From the NCBI RefSeq assembly GCF_016545825.1, contig NC_052617.1, positions 5,166,600 to 5,230,599 of the forward strand: a stretch of 64,000 nucleotides of DNA, read 5' to 3'. The position numbers and the translations under genes were made by a program. Shown here piece by piece: positions 24,723 through 37,115 of this stretch (positions within the stretch are counted from its first letter, which is position 1; every line of letters begins with the position of its first letter). This DNA comes from Eucalyptus grandis. Its lineage: Eukaryota; Streptophyta; Magnoliopsida; Myrtales; Myrtaceae. The notes beneath the pieces were generated by a model. That model was not told the origin of the DNA. It did not search any database and saw only the letters and a program-made list of their open reading frames with translations.

Positions 24723-25759
24723 TTGGATTATTTCTATTGGACCCATCGAACACTTCAAAATTCCAAGGCAATCACAGCGCACTCTTTCTCAATAATTGAG
24801 CCCACTTACGGAGCTCAAAAAAGGTAAATTATTTGAAACGAGGGTCCTTTTATTGTACTGAAAATTCCATGGTAAAAAAAAATATTTTTATGAAAATATT
24901 CAAGTCAAACAATTAGTTTTCAATCAGTGAAAAACTTTATCCACGATTCGATTATTTTTTTTCATCTAAATACCAAAAAATTGAAAAATAATTTCTATAA
25001 TAGTTTTCTTTTAAACAAACAAACCCTAACTTACGATGGCAAATATTATTCTTCTTCCAAGTATAATAAGATAAGGGTAAATTTCAAATAAGGGCTTGAA
25101 GTAAAACCATTTTATCAAAAGACCTTAAGTAAAAATTGTCTCAAATAAGGACTTCAATTTACAAGTCAGCGAAATCTTATTTGCAACTAGGAGTATTCTC
25201 CTCTAAGGACTTTGCTTTTTTTCTTTTTCTTTTTTTTTCTTTTTCCTTTTTGTGTTTCTTTTTGTCTCGTTCATGCCTCCTCCTTCACTCTGCATCACCT
25301 CCTTGACAACTGCCTCACCAGCGAGCTTGCACAGGAGCGGAAAAATTTGAACAATTTAGGAAAAGAAGAAAATGGAAAGATATCGAGAAGTGTCTGCAGT
25401 TTTGCCGAAACTGGAACTTTATTCAGCATCAGTTGCACTCCTCCGAGCGATGAAATGCTTCTGCATTCTGCGATTTCACATCCTCATGAGGCCTCTTGGG
25501 CTACCATTTCGAGATCCGACGATGAAATCTTCAAGAGGCCTCTTGGGCTGCCATTTCAAGATCGGCTTTTCTAAAGTAGGCCCAAAGAGACCGGCAATGA
25601 TGATGAACTTGATAATGGAGAAATATTGATAAATGTGAGCCTCCACAGCCACCTTATCGTTTATCAGAAAAGGCTGGAACAAGCAGGCCAAGGACAATTT
25701 TGATTTCTCTTCTTCAATTTTTCTTTCGATTGATGTGAGTTTGCAAGTGGGCATGGTCC
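24723..25759. other. Spacer with a pyrimidine tract and a short direct repeat
   Basis: AT-rich to 25200, then a T-rich pyrimidine tract (25215-25265), then moderately coding-like DNA. A 24-bp segment beginning 'gaggcctcttgggct' occurs at about 25488 and again at about 25541. Open frames of 85-120 codons exist on both strands here but match no family I know, so no gene is called. Confidence 0.35.
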
Positions 25760-26085
25760 AGACTCATTAGCTCGATTATCAGCTGTCGTTTCTGCAAAAA
25801 CGGGGTCAAAACCGGGGCAAGATTTGGCTTCATTAATGCCGAGTGAGAAGACTTCCCTTTTGCATGCTTAAAATTGCATAATGTGTGAAACGAGTTAGGA
25901 TTTGATCTCTCTCGTCGACGACTTCTCTATCAATTTCTCTGAATTTCGCACAATGATTGGGACCAAATTCGAATATGGGGACTGTTCCAAGTCAAAAATT
26001 CGCCAAAGAAGACTGAATGGAGAAAGCTCCAAAGTCTTGATGGAACCGAGAATACATCCAACGTACATTTTCTAAGTTTTCGGTA
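25760..26085 (+). repeat. Copy of receptor-kinase promoter DNA
   Basis: Aligns with 13955-14140 and with the sequence around 15546-15640 ('aaagtcttgatggaaccgag' against 'gaagtcttcaaggaacc'). It is therefore a displaced copy of the region upstream of the receptor at 15.8 kb, without the tandem array or the foldback. Confidence 0.5.
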
Positions 26086-26089
26086 AACT

Positions 26090-26310
26090 ATAGTTGTTTC
26101 TTGGATTTTTTTATGTCATAAGAAAATTTTTACATAAATGTGTCATAATAGGCATAATTTGGATTTTTTTATATCATGATAAAAAAAATTCAGAATAAAT
26201 GTGTCACAGTGGTATAATTTAGGTTTTTTTTTTTATATTTTTTACAAAAAAAAAAAAATTAGCTAGGGAATTGGGATATGTCCAATGCGAGATTCTATTT
26301 GTGCACAAAA
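26090..26310. repeat. Partial copy of the 22.3-22.5 kb foldback arm
   Basis: Closely matches 22300-22520, including the right arm of the short foldback and the non-element sequence after it ('gtccaatgcgagattctatt'). Flank is included, so this is a segmental duplication and not a fresh transposition. Confidence 0.65.
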
Positions 26311-26339
26311 AATAGGGTATTGACCATTTACAAAGTTAA

Positions 26340-27600
26340 TTTCATTAAATAGCAAGAGGTTTTGTGATGGTTCAATCAGCTCTTATTTCGAGTGTTACAT
26401 GCATGTTGATGTGGCATGAGTCTTTATTATAAATTCAGTAGCTGTTGATTGCTCCAAAAAGAATATGGCACTAGAGGGAATACAGAATTTGTTTTCATTA
26501 GAGCTTTGAACTTAAAAGTGCTTAAATTAGGAAGATCACGGGTCCTAATTTTGTCGCAAGAGGAGATTTTATAGTACAATGCTTTTGTCTTGGAAAGAAT
26601 GCAAGTTCTGTTCTGCTAATACGTTATACTTCAATTGCGATAAGGCAGAGGACATTCATTTTTCAGCCCTTAACGAGAAATAATAAATAAAAAGAAAAAA
26701 GGAAGGCCATTTAATTTCGACAAAAGATCCTGCCCTCCAAAATCTTGAGGGAATTGAATCATGCTATCTATTTTCTCTCGGCCTCACTCCATTGTCAATA
26801 GAAGTAAAAATCATTTACATTGTACCGCCACCATCTTCTCTGTTTTTCACAATAGTGAACTTATATTACCTTATGCAAAACATGTCGGAACAGCTTCCCT
26901 CATGTATTTCATCTGGATGAGAGCTCAGAGTTTTCTGAACTTGAAACAAGAAATTATAGTAGACCAATGTTTGATGCCACCATCAGTCAATCTAAGTAAA
27001 ACTTGACATTGTAAAATCAAAGTTTCGGAAAACTCTGTAAATGAATAGTATAGGGGGCAAAATGAAGTAACAATTATCCGAATCGAGGTGTAGCGAGATA
27101 GTTATATTCTCCCAACCTTCTTCGATAGTCAGGTCAAATCAATCTTAATTCTTGAACGTGCTTCATATCTCAGTTTCGGAATTTTTGAATTGAAAAAAAA
27201 AAAACAATTAAAATGGCCGAATCGCAAGATTTAAATTAAGCAAAAAGCAAAAATTGAAATCATAAATGCTAGGAGTGCCCAAGTCTTGAAGAAGTCAAAG
27301 GAAACCCATGCTCTTGGTCAAATTACTGGTGCTACAATCTAAAAGTCCAAGTGGAGACGTAACTATTCCCGTTCTAAAAGTCCAAGTGGAGACGTAACCA
27401 CTCCCGTATACTTTTCTTCCGTATATTCTTCTCACTAATTATTGCCTGGTCATGCAAGCATTCCAGTTGTCAAAGGTCGGTTAGCAAGCAAAAGATTGTT
27501 TCCCATTGGAAAAAAAAAAAGAACTAAGTGAGGTGGAGTCAAGTCAACCACTTACTTCAGCAAACATGAGGCTCTGTATAAACGAAATAGACGGTTTGTC
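26340..27600 (+). repeat. Receptor-kinase 5' flanking block, copy E
   Basis: Shows the same series of motifs as copies A-D ('gttcaatcagctcttatttcg', 'gaatgcaagttctgttctg', 'caagtcaaccacttacttc') and runs into the promoter and signal-peptide relic that follows. A 32-bp stretch ('ctaaaagtccaagtggagac') is tandemly duplicated at 27339-27400. Confidence 0.6.
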
Positions 27601-27870
27601 AATAGCTGAAACTTAATGATCAGAAGCGTTCAAAATCCTGAAATGGAAGATCTTTGAAAGCTGGCCTTTTCTAAACGGATCAGAGAACAATGGCAGAGAC
27701 AGAGCAGCTTTATATATGCTCCAAAACCACACCAGAAAATCAAGGATTGGCAAAAAGCTTTTAAAGGGAGGAGGACATCTTCTAGCTCCCGTTGCCCTTC
27801 TCGCAATGCTTGCAGTCATTTCACGAGGTGCAGTTCCTGCATATGCATGCTATTGTACAACTCCATTGTT
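27600..27870 (+). pseudogene. Promoter and signal-peptide relic of a receptor kinase
   Basis: Aligns with the promoter and first codons of the intact receptor (about 29985-30240): 'gatctttgaaa(g/a)(c/t)tggcctt', a TATA box (TATATATGC at 27711), and a hydrophobic stretch reading LLAPVALLAMLAVISRGAVP against the intact copy's signal peptide. The start codon is lost and homology ends at about 27865, before the LRRs. Confidence 0.7.
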
Positions 27871-28483
27871 CGTTACTTGATTTCACAGCAGTGGTGATTA
27901 TCACTTACCCGAGCCGTTTGCTCGCCCCTTTTATTACCGTTTCAGATTTTAAGAATAGAGGAGAGTGATGGATTCAATTTAGGATCTATTTTGCTATTTT
28001 TATTAAGCTCATTAGACCGATCCTGAAGGAAATCCAGCTGGGTACATTCATGATATATTAAGCCTCATGGTTATTTTCATTATTGTTAGGTATTATCCGA
28101 CTAACACATTTCTGAAAATGGTTTATTTTAATTAAAAGCTTCGTCCTTTATTTTATGAAGGGATGGGGTTGTTCCCCAAATAATATATACAGACCTGGAC
28201 GGTGACCATGACTAAGTTTGCTATTGCCCGTTCTTCTTTCTCACCTTTTTTCTTTTTGGTCAAGATAACATTTCATTCATTCCCACCCACATAAATACAA
28301 GAGAAAAATAATTTAATCCAACTCCAAATCAAGACAAATCATAAACAGCTTCAAAACAAAATAAGCTCTAAATAACAAAATATGTCATCAAAACACGCTC
28401 AAAAAGTAAATTATAAAAACAGCAAACTAATCACCGAATCCATATTTAGTAATAAACATACAATGAAATCTCCATCTTTACTA
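27871..28483. other. AT-rich spacer with a probable LINE 3' end on the minus strand
   Basis: Mostly unremarkable. At about 28245-28290 the minus strand ends in 'ttatcttgaccaaaaag', which resembles the 3' ends of plant LINEs. The body (to 28483, resuming after 28990) holds no readable protein. It is interrupted by the LINE fragment at 28484. Confidence 0.3.
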
Positions 28484-28972
28484 AAAGTGGTTAAGGATAA
28501 GGCTTTAACCTTCTCGAATGTTGAAGATAACCCAAGAAACAGGAGACTTCAACGTAGCTAGGGGATAGACCCTTGCATCTTCTCTTCTACTCTGGCGCAT
28601 CCGTAGTATTTCCAAATTGGAGTGGTGGTGCAGGAGGGTCTACTATTGTGCTTCGCATTCCTGATGTTTCGGTGTTGACCTTGATTCCTGCCGGTTGTCT
28701 CTTCCTTTCCATTTGGGCGATAACGTTTTGTTTGGTTTTTGGCTTGGGTTGCCATTGTTTGGCTGACCGGTCGCCTTCTTTGTTTGGTCCATCTTTTGGA
28801 TGTGGCCGTAGTTGTGCGGCTCAACCACATTTTTGTGCCTTGTTAGCTTCCCTCTTCTTCTTCTTTTGGCACCCTTCCACTCATTATGCCTCTGTTCATT
28901 ATGAGTGTATGTTTTGGTGTCGTTTTTGTTGTAAATATTGGTTATAGCTTATTATGATTACCTTTCACCAAA
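28484..28972 (+). mobile_element. 5'-truncated LINE 3' end with 18-bp target duplication
   Basis: The exact direct repeat AAATCTCCATCTTTACTA flanks this 489-bp segment (28466-28483 and 28973-28990). The right end reads 'attacctttcacc' followed by an A run, the usual 3' end of plant non-LTR retrotransposons. It is therefore in plus orientation and lacks the 5' part. The 124-codon frame at 28573-28947 lies wholly inside the insert and has no recognisable domain. I read it as LINE 3' region and not as a gene. Confidence 0.75.
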
Positions 28973-28990
28973 AAATCTCCATCTTTACTA

Positions 28991-29984
28991 TGGCTTTGCC
29001 ATTTGGTGGTGCACGCCTAGATTTGATATCCCCAACACTTTCTTCATTCAAAATAAAAAAGTTGAACAAGTATAGATGTGACATTTATAAGAGCAAAACC
29101 TTCAAGAAGATTCTCCAATCACCTTTAAATTTAGACTTGTCCTCCAATAAAATTTGAGAGAAGCGAATTAACTGGTAAAAGCTCAGCCTACATTACCTTA
29201 CCATGCGTTGGCCGATGTAATCCGCACTCTTTTCTCCTTTCATTAGATGCATGTGAAACGTAAAAGCAAAAACAAACATAAACAGTGACAATAACAGGAA
29301 GGAAGAGAGGAGAGAAAAAATTGCGTCTACACGCTGCAAGGATCTCGCCAAGTCGGAGTAGCTTCATCTTACAATGTTCAATAAATAATTGAACTCGTTG
29401 TTCATTAATCGGAGTAATTTTAGGAATTAGGCCATGAATTTGGAGTAATGTAAATTTTAAACCGCGAGATTCAGTAAAGGAGTGATTAAACTGTGGGTTT
29501 ATATGGAAATAAAAGTTTAGGGTGTTTTTTAGACTTAGAATCCATGTATTCCATGGTAGACTTCAACCTCTCCCAGTCGACTGCTTGGAACGGCAATTCC
29601 GTCATAAGTGCTTCCAGAAAGGAAGAACTAGGCCGTATACAACATCCGAAGAGCAGATCCACTTGGTATTAAAAAAACAATTATTTAATTTATCGAGTAA
29701 ATGCTCTCAGACAAATTTCGCGTCCTGCAGCCACAAAGTCTGAGCAAGACGATATTGACTGGCTATGAACGATTTATCATCTTTAAAATAGCAGTATCTG
29801 GCCGTACGCACCTCCACGTTGAGGAAAACCAGAGAAAGCATCAATTAAAGAGAGCAGAGCTTAGGAAGCTTTGAGTCAAAGTCAAATACCTTGTTCCAAC
29901 CATATGAAACTCTACCCTCGATCAGACTACTTCTCGTTATCACACATTGGCCCGAATGTCAACATCTGAATCATCACAATCAGC
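28991..29984. other. Spacer upstream of the intact receptor kinase
   Basis: No supported genes. About 29880-29940 contains 'gtcaaagtcaaatacc', loosely like the tandem upstream elements of the 15.8-kb copy. The rest is unique AT-rich DNA. Confidence 0.35.
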
Positions 29985-30073
29985 ACCATTGAACAAGCAG
30001 GAAATCGGAGATCTTTGAAAATTGGCCTTCTGTGAATGGACTTGGAGAATGACAGAAACAGAGTAACCAAGCT

Positions 30074-30084
30074 TTACATATATG
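30074..30084 (+). promoter_or_regulatory. TATA box of the intact receptor kinase
   Basis: TTACATATATG corresponds by alignment to TTTATATATGC at 27708-27719 in the promoter relic. Transcription should start about 30 bp downstream, near 30105. That excludes the ATG at 30089 and supports translation from 30128. Confidence 0.55.
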
Positions 30085-30127
30085 CCTCATGGTTGATCGT
30101 CAACCTCCAGAACAAACAAAAGAAATC

Positions 30128-33100
30128 ATGGATTCACCAGGATTAGAGACAACAGTGAATCTTCCAGCCTCCTTTGCCCTTTTCATGGCACTTTTTGTCA
30201 TCATTCCACATGGTGCAATTCCTGTTTATGCCTCCACACTAGAAGCACAAGCCCTTCTCAAATGGAAATCCAGCCTTCTAAATCAAAACCTATCCACCTC
30301 TTCTCTATCTCCATGGACTCTTGCTCCTCAAAATGCTACCGGCTCCAATGCAACAGTGTCAAGCCCGTGCGGTTGGCACGGCATCTCGTGTAACCCAGCC
30401 AAAAGCGTGATTGGAATCAATCTCACCAATTCGAACATTAAAGGTACACTCGATGAGTTCCCATTCTCGTCTTTGCCATATCTAACCTATATAGACATGT
30501 ACATAAACGAACTCTTCGGTGGTATTCCGCCTCAAGTCGGTCTTTTGACCAATCTCACTTACCTTGATCTCTCCTTTAATCAATTATCTGGGAAAATACC
30601 ACGGGAGATTGGCAATCTCATGAAGCTTGAGGTGTTACACCTGCTCTCTAACGAGTTGAATGGCTCTATCCCTGATGAAATAGGTCAGTTGCGTTTGTTG
30701 AACGAGCTTGCCTTGTACTCAAACCAATTGAATGGATATCTTCCTTCTTCCTTGGGCAACTTGAGTAGCCTCGCTAGACTTTACATCTATAACAATTCAT
30801 TTTCAGGTCCCATTCCTATTGAAATGGGGAATTTGACAAACTTGGAGGAGATTTACATGGATACCAACTTCCTAACAGGGCCAATTCCTCCCACATTCGA
30901 GAAATTGACGAAACTAACCCAACTCCATGTATATGATAATGAACTAATTGGTTCTATCCCACCGGAGCTGGGAAACTTGAAACTTCTTCGTCGACTCGCC
31001 CTACACTACAATAATCTTACCGGTTCAATTCCCTCGACATTAGGCAATTTGACAGAGCTTACCCTTCTTTATCTGTATGGCAACATGCTTTCTGATGACA
31101 TTCCTGATGAGTTGGGAAACCTTCGAGCTATGATCGATTTGGAGCTGAGTATGAATCAGCTCAGTGGCCCTTTTCCTTCTTCTCTAGGCAACATGACTAA
31201 ACTGAAATATTTATTCCTCCGCGAGAACCAACTTTCTGGATCCATTCCTAGATTCCTGGGGGATTTGATGAGCTTGGTGGTGCTACAATTAGATACGAAC
31301 CAATTCACTGGCTTCATACCAGATAACTTGTGCCGAGGTGGATCACTTCGCAATCTCACCTTGGGTGGCAACAACCTCACAGGTTTCATTCCCAAAAGCT
31401 TGAGAAATTGCACAAGCTTACTCAGGGTACGCCTCGAGGAGAATCAACTCACTGGAAACATATCCGACAGTTTTGGCATCTACCCGAACTTGGACTTTAT
31501 AGATTTAAGTTTCAACAAGTTCTATGGAGAAATCTCGGCCAACTGGGGAAGTTGTCAGCGTCTGCGGACTCTACGAATTGCTGGGAACAACATCACTGGT
31601 AGCTTGCCTCCTGAGATCGGAAACGCAACTGAACTACAAGGACTCGATCTTTCTTCCAATGGTTTAGTTGGCGAGATTCCAAAGGAACTCGGGAAATTGA
31701 CCTATTTGGTGAGGTTGAACTTGAGCAGGAATCAACTTTCTGGCAGTATAAGTCCGAAGATCGCATCCCTATCTGGTCTTCAAATGATGGATTTGTCCAG
31801 GAATAGATTAAGCATGTCTATCCCAGAGAGTATCGGGCAGTTGGCAGACTTAGTCCTCTTGGATTTGAGCAACAACCGATTAAGCCAAGAAATTCCTAGC
31901 CAGATCGGGATGCTGACTCACTTATCCAAGCTAGACTTGAACAATAATTCATTGATCGGTGAGATTCCTGCACAATTCAGCAATCTGCAAAGTCTAGTGA
32001 AACTTGACCTCTCACACAACAATCTTTCGGGCCCTATATACGCAATTTTTGAGGATATGCCAGGTTTGGCCACGGTTGACATATCCTACAATGAGTTTCA
32101 GGGTCCGGTTCCAAACACCACGGCGTTCCAAGATGCTCCAACAGAAGCATTACAAGGCAACGCTGGATTATGTGGAAATGTTGATGGACTTCAGCCTTGT
32201 AGTCAATCGGAGCCGCAGAAGAAAAAATCCAACACTGTTAAGAAAGTGTTTCTCATTGTCTTCCTCATACTTGGAGCATTTCTCCTGCTTTCTTTCGTCG
32301 GAGTATACTACATTTTGCATAGAAGAAAGGACCGCCGACAAGTGGAGCAAGCACAGGAGAGAGAGAATATGTTTTCTATATCTACTTACGATGGAAGGAT
32401 ATCGCACGAGGAAATCATTGCGGCGACTGAGGATTTTAACGAGAGATACTGCATTGGATGTGGAGGATATGGAAGGGTCTATAGAGCAAAGCTAAGATCA
32501 GGCGATGTGGTGGCTGTGAAGAAGCTTCATCAGATGTCTGATAGCGGGCAAACGAATCAGAAGGAGTTTCAGAATGAGATAAGGGCATTGACAGAAATAC
32601 GACACCGTAACATCGTGAGACTCCGTGGCTTCTGCTCACATCCCCAACACTCGTTCTTGGTGTATGAGTATCTGGAAAGAGGAAACCTGTCTGCAACCCT
32701 GAGCGATGACGGAGAAGCAAAAGAGTTGGGTTGGGATAGGAGGGCAAATATTGTGAGAGGCATAGCTCATGCTCTGTCCTACATGCACCATGACTGTGTG
32801 CCTCCCATTGTTCACCGAGACATATCAAGCAACAACATCTTGCTTGATTCTGAGTATGAGGCCCATGTTTCTGACTTCGGCACAGCCAAGCTTCTCAAGC
32901 TGGACACGTCGAATTGGAGCACTGTTGCTGGGACATATGGATATATTGCACCAGGTAACTCCATGGATATCTACTAGTCCTCTATGGTGAGCTTAAAAAG
33001 TAATAATCTGCCAGTAATAATGCATTTTCTTCTTATGTGCAGAGCTTGCCTACACGATGAGAGTGACTGAGAAATGCGACGTGTACAGCTTTGGGGTCAT

Positions 33101-33353
33101 GGCAATACAGGTGTTCCATGGAAAACATCCAGGCGAAACCATCTCATCCCTATTAGCTGAATCGGATAAGGAGATTGTGACAGTCCTGAAAGATATGCTG
33201 GATCCACGCCTACCAGCTCCAATGCCAAGCACTGAGGATGAACTTCTAGTCATCTTCAAGCTCGCAATTGCTTGTTTATCCACCAATCCGCAACTCAGGC
33301 CATCCATGAAGATGGTTTCTCAGGTGTTATCGGCTCATCCGGCCGCTCACTAG
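30128..33353 (+). CDS. MIK2-like LRR receptor kinase, intact
   Basis: Two exons, 30128-32954 and 33043-33353 (GT/AG, 88-bp intron), encode 1,045 residues, about the length of Arabidopsis MIK2 (At4g08850). In order: signal peptide (about 1-36), LRR N-terminal cap with C-G-W-H-G-I-S-C near residue 82, about 24 plant-type LRRs (about 100-670), Cys-pair cap (LCGN..LQPC, near 680-695), one membrane segment (about 705-730), and a Ser/Thr kinase with the glycine loop GCGGYG (about 775), VAVKK lysine (about 797), HRD catalytic loop with HRDISSNN (about 895) and DFG (about 915). Arg before the catalytic Asp marks an RD kinase. Known relatives act at the plasma membrane with SERK co-receptors. MIK2 itself perceives SCOOP peptides, but the ligand of this copy cannot be inferred. 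An in-frame ATG at 30089 is rejected because it abuts the TATA box. The C-terminus is shorter than that of the copy at 15.8 kb. It is the only intact member of the local cluster. Confidence 0.9.
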
Positions 33354-34841
33354 TGTGGCCATTGTCCAGAGGTGGAGACAACCCAGTAATATGAAATTGC
33401 AAGAGGAACTATAGCTTCTAGCAAATGAATAAATATCTCCAGTGGTACTTTCTATATTCGTAGATGAGTGTATTATGATAAAGTGAGCTTATATTCATGA
33501 CAAGCAAAGATTCAGAAGCCACAAGAGGACGCTTTGGTTGTGGCAACGATTATTACATTACTCCTCTTTGACGCATTACAATATCAGCTTGCAGTAGTAA
33601 GTATAACGTTATAATGCCTATTACTGCTGAAACTCTAATAGCTATTATACATAATAGCTTAGCGCCCTGCGTGATTGGATAGTATTAATCATGAGAACAA
33701 TTTGCTTATGTAATGATTATATTATATTAATTAACCAATATAATGGGTATTGTTTATTAATTAGTAATAATTATTACAATTGTACTGCATGAATGGCGAT
33801 TCAACTGTGCACAGAACAGTCAAGGAAGGGTAAGATGTCTAGACTATATATTAGGAAGGTAAGATGAACGGAGAATGGGAAATCCATATAAAAATGTAAG
33901 AGCACGTTTCAGAAGTTGAATGTGATATTAAGGGCATGAACTGAAGATATTAGTTCATCGAAAAGGATTTGTAAACCCTCCAGTGTTTCGGATTTTCCTC
34001 TTATAGCTTGGCCCTCACTCCATTCTCAAAAATTCAGCATTCCCTTTTCATGATTTAAACCAACAGTTCAATCTTTTCGGATAAATCTCTATGAACATAA
34101 AGTTATGACAGTACGCCATAAATGTAGAACTCCTATGCTTACATCCAAGAAGATTGCCGACACTGCTCACCCCACCCCAAAAAAAGGTTATGATATCACA
34201 TTATCCAAGTAAATTTTGACCACAACCATTCCTAATGATACTTCAGCAATGATTTGTTTGCTGTAGCTGTCAAATTTTAGCAGAATGCATCAATCAAGCA
34301 TTGATAACATCTTATTGAATTAAGACCTTAGGTGGTTGGCCCAGCGATCTCGAGGTGGAGAATGGCTGCTAAATGAAAGGGAGTACATACTCAATTTCCC
34401 TTGACGTGGATTTTAACAAGAGAATGTTCCACATCCTATATGTAACTACAAAAAATTGCCATAAATCACTTGGCAGCACAGGATGAAAACAGAATGGAAT
34501 CGATAATCACTGTATCCCAATGAAATGTATTGAAATCAAGATTTAACACTACACAGGGAGTAAGAAGATGGAACGGACAAACGCAACCATTCATTGCAGT
34601 AGATGAACTTGCAGAAAATTAGGACAATCGCTAAACCAAACGCAAGTATGAACACATAACACCAATTAGCACATCGGTCACATCTCTAGCCAATCATGTT
34701 AAATACTGGAATGAAGTTTGCCGTATCCCTCGACGAATTTAATGAAAGGAGAGTAATACCAGAATATGTTCACAGTAAGAACCAGAAGAAAATCCAGACA
34801 CAAGACTATCACGTGAAATAGTTGGTCCAGGCCGTATCTTA
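33354..34841. other. Convergent spacer between receptor and DUF4057 genes
   Basis: Contains the 3' ends of two convergent genes. AT-rich with small inverted motifs around 33590-33660 and 33700-33770 ('attattac...gtaataat'), possibly a tiny MITE. No gene is seen. Confidence 0.35.
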
Positions 34842-37077
34842 TCAAACCAATGAGATGCTGCTCTCACCACCAGGCGGTTTGCGCACGCCGCCCAGGTAGT
34901 CCCGAGATTCTACCTTACCATCAGCAAAAATGTCGTTGCCACTTATCTCGCGCAGTTTCGCCACACTTAGTGGTTTCTCCGCAGATGATGGAGGCACATC
35001 GCCCTTGAAGATGTCGTTTCCCGAAAGTTCAGTAAATTTCTTGTCATAGATCTTCTTTGCCGTCTTCAGCACAGGTTCCTCAGTGGACATTATATTGCTC
35101 TGTCCTCCAGCAGGCTGATCCATGTAAAAGTATTAAAGTCAGGTCATTCTAGATCCAAGAATACCTCAGAAGAATGATTTAGAGAAAGAATCAATATAGT
35201 GCTATGCTTGCAAGAAGCATCATGGATAATCATTGGTTAATTCCATCGAAGCTTCTCAAATATTGCATTTTACTAGGCCTACTTGATGAGAAAAAACTTC
35301 AATACGTATCAAACGTCATGTGGTTGACTTCTATCCCAATGTGACAACCAATAATAGCATGTCTTCATTGAATATAGAACTACCCAGGTTCAAAGCCACC
35401 AAGGAAGAGGGGAGGTGGTTACTTTCAACTGACATGCTGTATCAGTTGCCACATAACTATTTTCTCATGCTTAAGACAGAGGTAAGAGTAAGGACAAACA
35501 CAACAAAGTCACTTACATTAGAAACTTTGACAGATGTGCGTAAATTACGTGGTGCAGGTTCTCCCATATCTTGATGCATTGTGTGTGCGTGTGAAACCAC
35601 CGTCCTGGGCAAGATTTCAGGTGGAGGTGCAAATATGTCATGCCCACTAAGTTCTTTGGACTTAGCATGAGAGATCTGCTTTTTCAACATCCCGTCCGAC
35701 TCACTTTCCAGCGTCCCACTCAATTCGCGTTGTTTTGCAACCTCATGCAGAGTAGTTGGTTTTCTCGGAGAAACGCTCTCTTCCTCACCAAAGGAGATGT
35801 TACTGATTCCAGCAAGGGCTTGCTAGTAATGTTTTACAGAGGAAGTCAAAGTAAATTAGGAATCACCATGGAGATTTAAGATTAAGTATGCAGGAATTAG
35901 GACCTGGTACATTTGTCTCAGGCCAAAAAAAGGAAAACAGAAAACAGAAGTACCTGGTACATTCGGATTCCTGTTCTGTTGTTAGGAGTAATATTGCCAG
36001 ACTCTGACGGATCAGTTTCTCCACTATCCAAAAAGATGCCACTTCCAGTTATCTCCTTCATTTTGTAACCCGAACACGGTTTCCTAGAAGTTGCAAAAAG
36101 TGGCTTCAATGTACAGAAAAAAGGAAGGAAAGAAAGGAACCATGAATGAATGAATGGGAATATATACATATAGATATGCCCAAACATTTTCACAGCACTT
36201 ATCAGTAAAAAAATAAAATTTTGCATTTTCTGCATAGTCATAAATTGCTGGTGGCCACTAATAGTAAGAACTCATTGCCTAACACTGATCTTGTAAATCG
36301 AGTTCATTTATTAAAAAGGACCAGTGCACATTATAAGCTATTCAGAATTCACAGTAAGAGAAACAAAGATTTTAGAATGCAGTATAAAGCATATTTAGCC
36401 AAATTTAATTTATCTTGAATGGCATCAGATACTTGCAGCATCCAACAAGGACTTCGTGGGGTAGCAATCCTGAAAATCAACTGTATTTCCCCTGAGCCCA
36501 AAGTAACTCAGAGATGAGTCCTACCATACCCATGAAAACTAATTGATCTGTCAAAGTAGAGTTTGTTCATCTTCTTGGAGAAAGGCTTTTGCCTAATTCC
36601 AAACACTTCTTTTATGAACTTCATGAAGTAATTTTTATTAAAGGAACAGTTAAACCATTCATTTGGACTTAAGCTAGACTAGAAATTCCTATCACAATAT
36701 TTTTTTATGACAAGAAAGCCACCTTAGGTAATTGTATCCTCAACACAGTCAATACGTCCTAACCTCGTGGATCAAATAGGATGCCAATCTCAGGGGGTTG
36801 TAAATGTTGGTTGCCCCTTCCAACCTTTTTTTTCCTATTAAAAGAAATTATAATGAGACACCCACTGAAGTTGGATGGCGTAAAAAACACGGAATTTTTT
36901 CTACTTGGTAGTGTGGCTAATCAAACTTCATGTCACCTTCTGAATTTATAATCACATGCTAATATGGACAACCAAAGATGTTTGTAGCCTATACCAGAAG
37001 AAAAAGCAAATTTAATTTAGTATAATAATCACATGATGCTGAACTAGAATTGGTACTCGCACTTATTGTAAGGATTA

Positions 37078-37115
<38 letters not shown>

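Noticed and set aside
28573..28947. 124-codon frame that might be a small membrane protein
   Set aside because: It lies entirely within the LINE insert bounded by 18-bp target duplications, with no known domain.
30089..30127. Upstream in-frame ATG giving a 1,058-residue receptor
   Set aside because: It lies about five bases after the TATA box, upstream of the expected transcription start, and would place a hydrophilic extension before the signal peptide.
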